Notes under the pieces: generated by a model
The model's database searches: none
What the model saw: only the letters and a program-made list of their open reading frames with translations
Told to the model about the DNA's origin: nothing
Made by a program: the position numbers and the translations under genes
In this document: one piece after another, positions 62,523 to 64,000 of the stretch
Numbering within the stretch: the first letter of the stretch is position 1
How the letters are laid out: each line of letters begins with the position of its first letter
Assembly (NCBI RefSeq): GCF_014596575.1
Contig: NZ_NASZ01000018.1
Location: 1 to 64,000, forward strand
From: Flavobacterium pokkalii
GTDB lineage: Bacteria; Bacteroidota; Bacteroidia; Flavobacteriales; Flavobacteriaceae
Reading direction: 5' to 3'
Length of the DNA: 64,000 nt

Positions 62523-64000
62523 ATGAAAGATCAAATTAAGTTATGCATGTTATTCATTTTAGCATTTATAATTCATGCAAATTCTCAGGAGAAAGTCACC
62601 TTAAGTGGGGCAATTTCTGATGTCGAAAATAACGAAACACTATTAGGCGTAAATATTTACATCAAAGAATCAAAAACGGGTGTTGTAACTAATAATTATG
62701 GGTTTTATTCAATAACAGTCCCTAAGGGTGATTATACTATTTCCATTAGCTATATGGGATATGTAACTATAGAAGAAAAAATTTCTTTAACGCGAAGTAC
62801 CCGAAAAGATTTCACACTTACTTCTGAAAGTAAAAATCTTGATGAAGTAGTTATAACTGCCAATACCAAAAAGGCAAACATAAGAAAACCTGAAATGAGT
62901 ACTAATAAACTCTCAATATCGACAATTAAAAAAATGCCCGCTGTTCTAGGAGAAGTCGATGTCTTAAAAGCAGCCTTACAATTACCAGGTGTCACTAATG
63001 CTCAGGAGGGGGCAACAGGATTCAATGTTAGAGGAGGATCAGTGGATGGAAATTTAGTTTTATTAGATGAAGCAATTGTGTACAATACATCACATGTTTT
63101 TGGTTTTTTTTCTGTATTTAATTCGGATGTTATAAAGGATTTAAAATTATATAAAGGAGGAATTCCTGCTAACTATGGAGGAAGAATTTCTTCGGTTTTA
63201 GATATTTATCAAAAGGAAGGAAATAAAAATGAATTTCATGCCAATGGAGGAATTGGTGCAGTATCTAGCAGACTATTGATAGAAGCTCCAATAGTAAAAG
63301 ATAAAAGTTCTTTTGTTATTGCTGGTAGAGGTTCATACGCACATTTGTTTTTAAAATTGGCAGACGAACCAAACTCAGCATATTTTTATGATTTAAACAC
63401 TAAGTTCAATTACAAATTTAATGATAAGAATAATATCTTTATTTCGGGTTATTTCGGAAATGATAAACTAAATTTCGGAAATGATTTTGTAAATAATTAC
63501 GGCAATACCCTTTTTAACGCCAGGTGGAATCATATTTATTCAGACAAATTATTTTCAAATGCTTCAGCTATTTATAGTGAATACAACTATGGTTTTGAAT
63601 TAAAATTCATCGGTATTGATTGGGAATCAGATATAAAAAATTATAACTTCAAATATGATTTTAAACATTATATTTCTAATAATTTAACCCTTAATTATGG
63701 TTTAAATTCAATCTATTATAAATTTAACCCCGGAACAATTACTCCTTTGGATGAGACTTCAGGTATAAATCCAACTCAGATAAACCGTAAATATGCTTTT
63801 GAAAATGCTTTCTATATAAATGCCGAACATAAGATTTCTGATAAATTATCTATCAATTATGGTCTCCGTTATAGTAATTTTCTAAGATTAGGAAAAGAAG
63901 AAATTAATATTTATGAAAACAATCAAGCTGTAGTATTTAATCCTGATTTTCAAATTTATGAAGAAGCAACACCAATTGGCACAAAAAAATATGATAGTAA
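62523..64000 (+). CDS. TonB-dependent receptor with N-terminal carboxypeptidase-like domain (partial, runs past the window)
   Basis: The open frame continues to the last base (492 codons). It has a signal peptide (1 to about 20, ending HANS-Q), a CarboxypepD_reg-like beta domain (LSGAISDVENNETLLGVNIYIKE near 27-49, ending ISYMGYV) and a plug domain. The plug shows KKMPAVLGEVDVLKAALQLPGV near 139-160 and GFNVRGGSVDGNLVLLDEA near 170-188. Barrel strands follow from about 215. No STN domain is present, so signalling is probably through LytTR rather than FecR. It imports an unknown ligand across the outer membrane. It is divergent from the kinase gene and carries its own LytTR-like site. The 3' part is outside the window. 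Confidence 0.92.
   Translation, partial: MKDQIKLCMLFILAFIIHANSQEKVTLSGAISDVENNETLLGVNIYIKESKTGVVTNNYGFYSITVPKGDYTISISYMGYVTIEEKISLTRSTRKDFTLTSESKNLDEVVITANTKKANIRKPEMSTNKLSISTIKKMPAVLGEVDVLKAALQLPGVTNAQEGATGFNVRGGSVDGNLVLLDEAIVYNTSHVFGFFSVFNSDVIKDLKLYKGGIPANYGGRISSVLDIYQKEGNKNEFHANGGIGAVSSRLLIEAPIVKDKSSFVIAGRGSYAHLFLKLADEPNSAYFYDLNTKFNYKFNDKNNIFISGYFGNDKLNFGNDFVNNYGNTLFNARWNHIYSDKLFSNASAIYSEYNYGFELKFIGIDWESDIKNYNFKYDFKHYISNNLTLNYGLNSIYYKFNPGTITPLDETSGINPTQINRKYAFENAFYINAEHKISDKLSINYGLRYSNFLRLGKEEINIYENNQAVVFNPDFQIYEEATPIGTKKYDS

Noticed and set aside
33609..64000. Second copy of the tRNA-Ser 3' end as a right-hand attachment site
   Set aside because: I looked for TTCTCCGCCA-like strings downstream and found none in the window; the right end may lie outside it or have decayed.
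1..64000. CRISPR arrays
   Set aside because: No regularly spaced repeats of 24-40 bp with unique spacers were visible, and no cas gene is present.

Overview
The window reads as chromosome of a Flavobacterium-like member of the Bacteroidota. The DNA is AT-rich. Promoters often carry the Bacteroidota -7 motif TAnnTTTG. The gene families are typical of the group: SusC/SusD, FecR with an ECF sigma factor, LytTR regulators with LytS-type kinases, a Bacteroidota-type integrase and a YifB/ComM protein. Species cannot be fixed from the sequence alone.

Layout. (1) 1-7 kb, minus strand: an ammonium transporter, then a tightly packed five-gene operon (sodium/solute symporter, GNAT acetyltransferase, M20D amidohydrolase, and two adjacent fold-type III PLP racemases) that looks like an amino-acid or N-acyl-amino-acid uptake and racemisation module. 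(2) 7-17 kb: housekeeping genes (Gfo/Idh/MocA oxidoreductase, ComM-like ATPase, TilS, PabB, DoxX-like protein, Lpd), interrupted by a RAYT transposase element with REP-like hairpins, plus a small membrane protein and an orphan AbiGi-like gene. (3) 17-25 kb: a large FAD/FeS D-2-hydroxyacid dehydrogenase, an intergenic repeat with crossing inverted repeats, and a GHL10 / AmpG-like permease / GH3 NagZ-like cluster in which the permease has an in-frame stop. (4) 25-33.4 kb: thiol peroxidases and thioredoxin, DgkA, FtsK, LolA-like, LptF/G-like, and a RibB fused to a degenerate GTP cyclohydrolase II domain.

(5) 33.5-53.5 kb: a tRNA-Ser(UGA), two strong hairpins and a tyrosine integrase, followed by a minus-strand polysaccharide-utilisation locus under an ECF sigma/FecR pair. 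It encodes SusC, SusD, GH42, GH28, a two-domain esterase, GH78, GH43 and a sialate O-acetylesterase-type enzyme. The enzyme set points to acetylated rhamnogalacturonan or a related pectin with galactan side chains. The position next to a tRNA and integrase suggests an acquired island, but no second attachment site was found in the window.

(6) 53.7-64 kb: a redox operon (azoreductase, MDR oxidoreductase, AraC regulator) with a 21-bp-period direct repeat at its promoter; a second operon (NAPE-PLD-like metallo-hydrolase, SDR, siderophore-interacting-like flavin reductase, alpha/beta hydrolase); a LytTR response regulator with its LytS-type kinase; and the first 492 codons of a TonB-dependent receptor. 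Three promoters in this region share one architecture: two copies of a TTTGGTATAA-like element exactly 21 bp apart, followed after 33-34 bp by a -7-like element. These sit before the metallo-hydrolase operon, the kinase/regulator operon and the TonB receptor. This is the expected geometry of LytTR sites, so I infer one regulon joining all three units; it is the most interesting signal in the window.

Every identification comes from reading motifs by eye; no database search was run.
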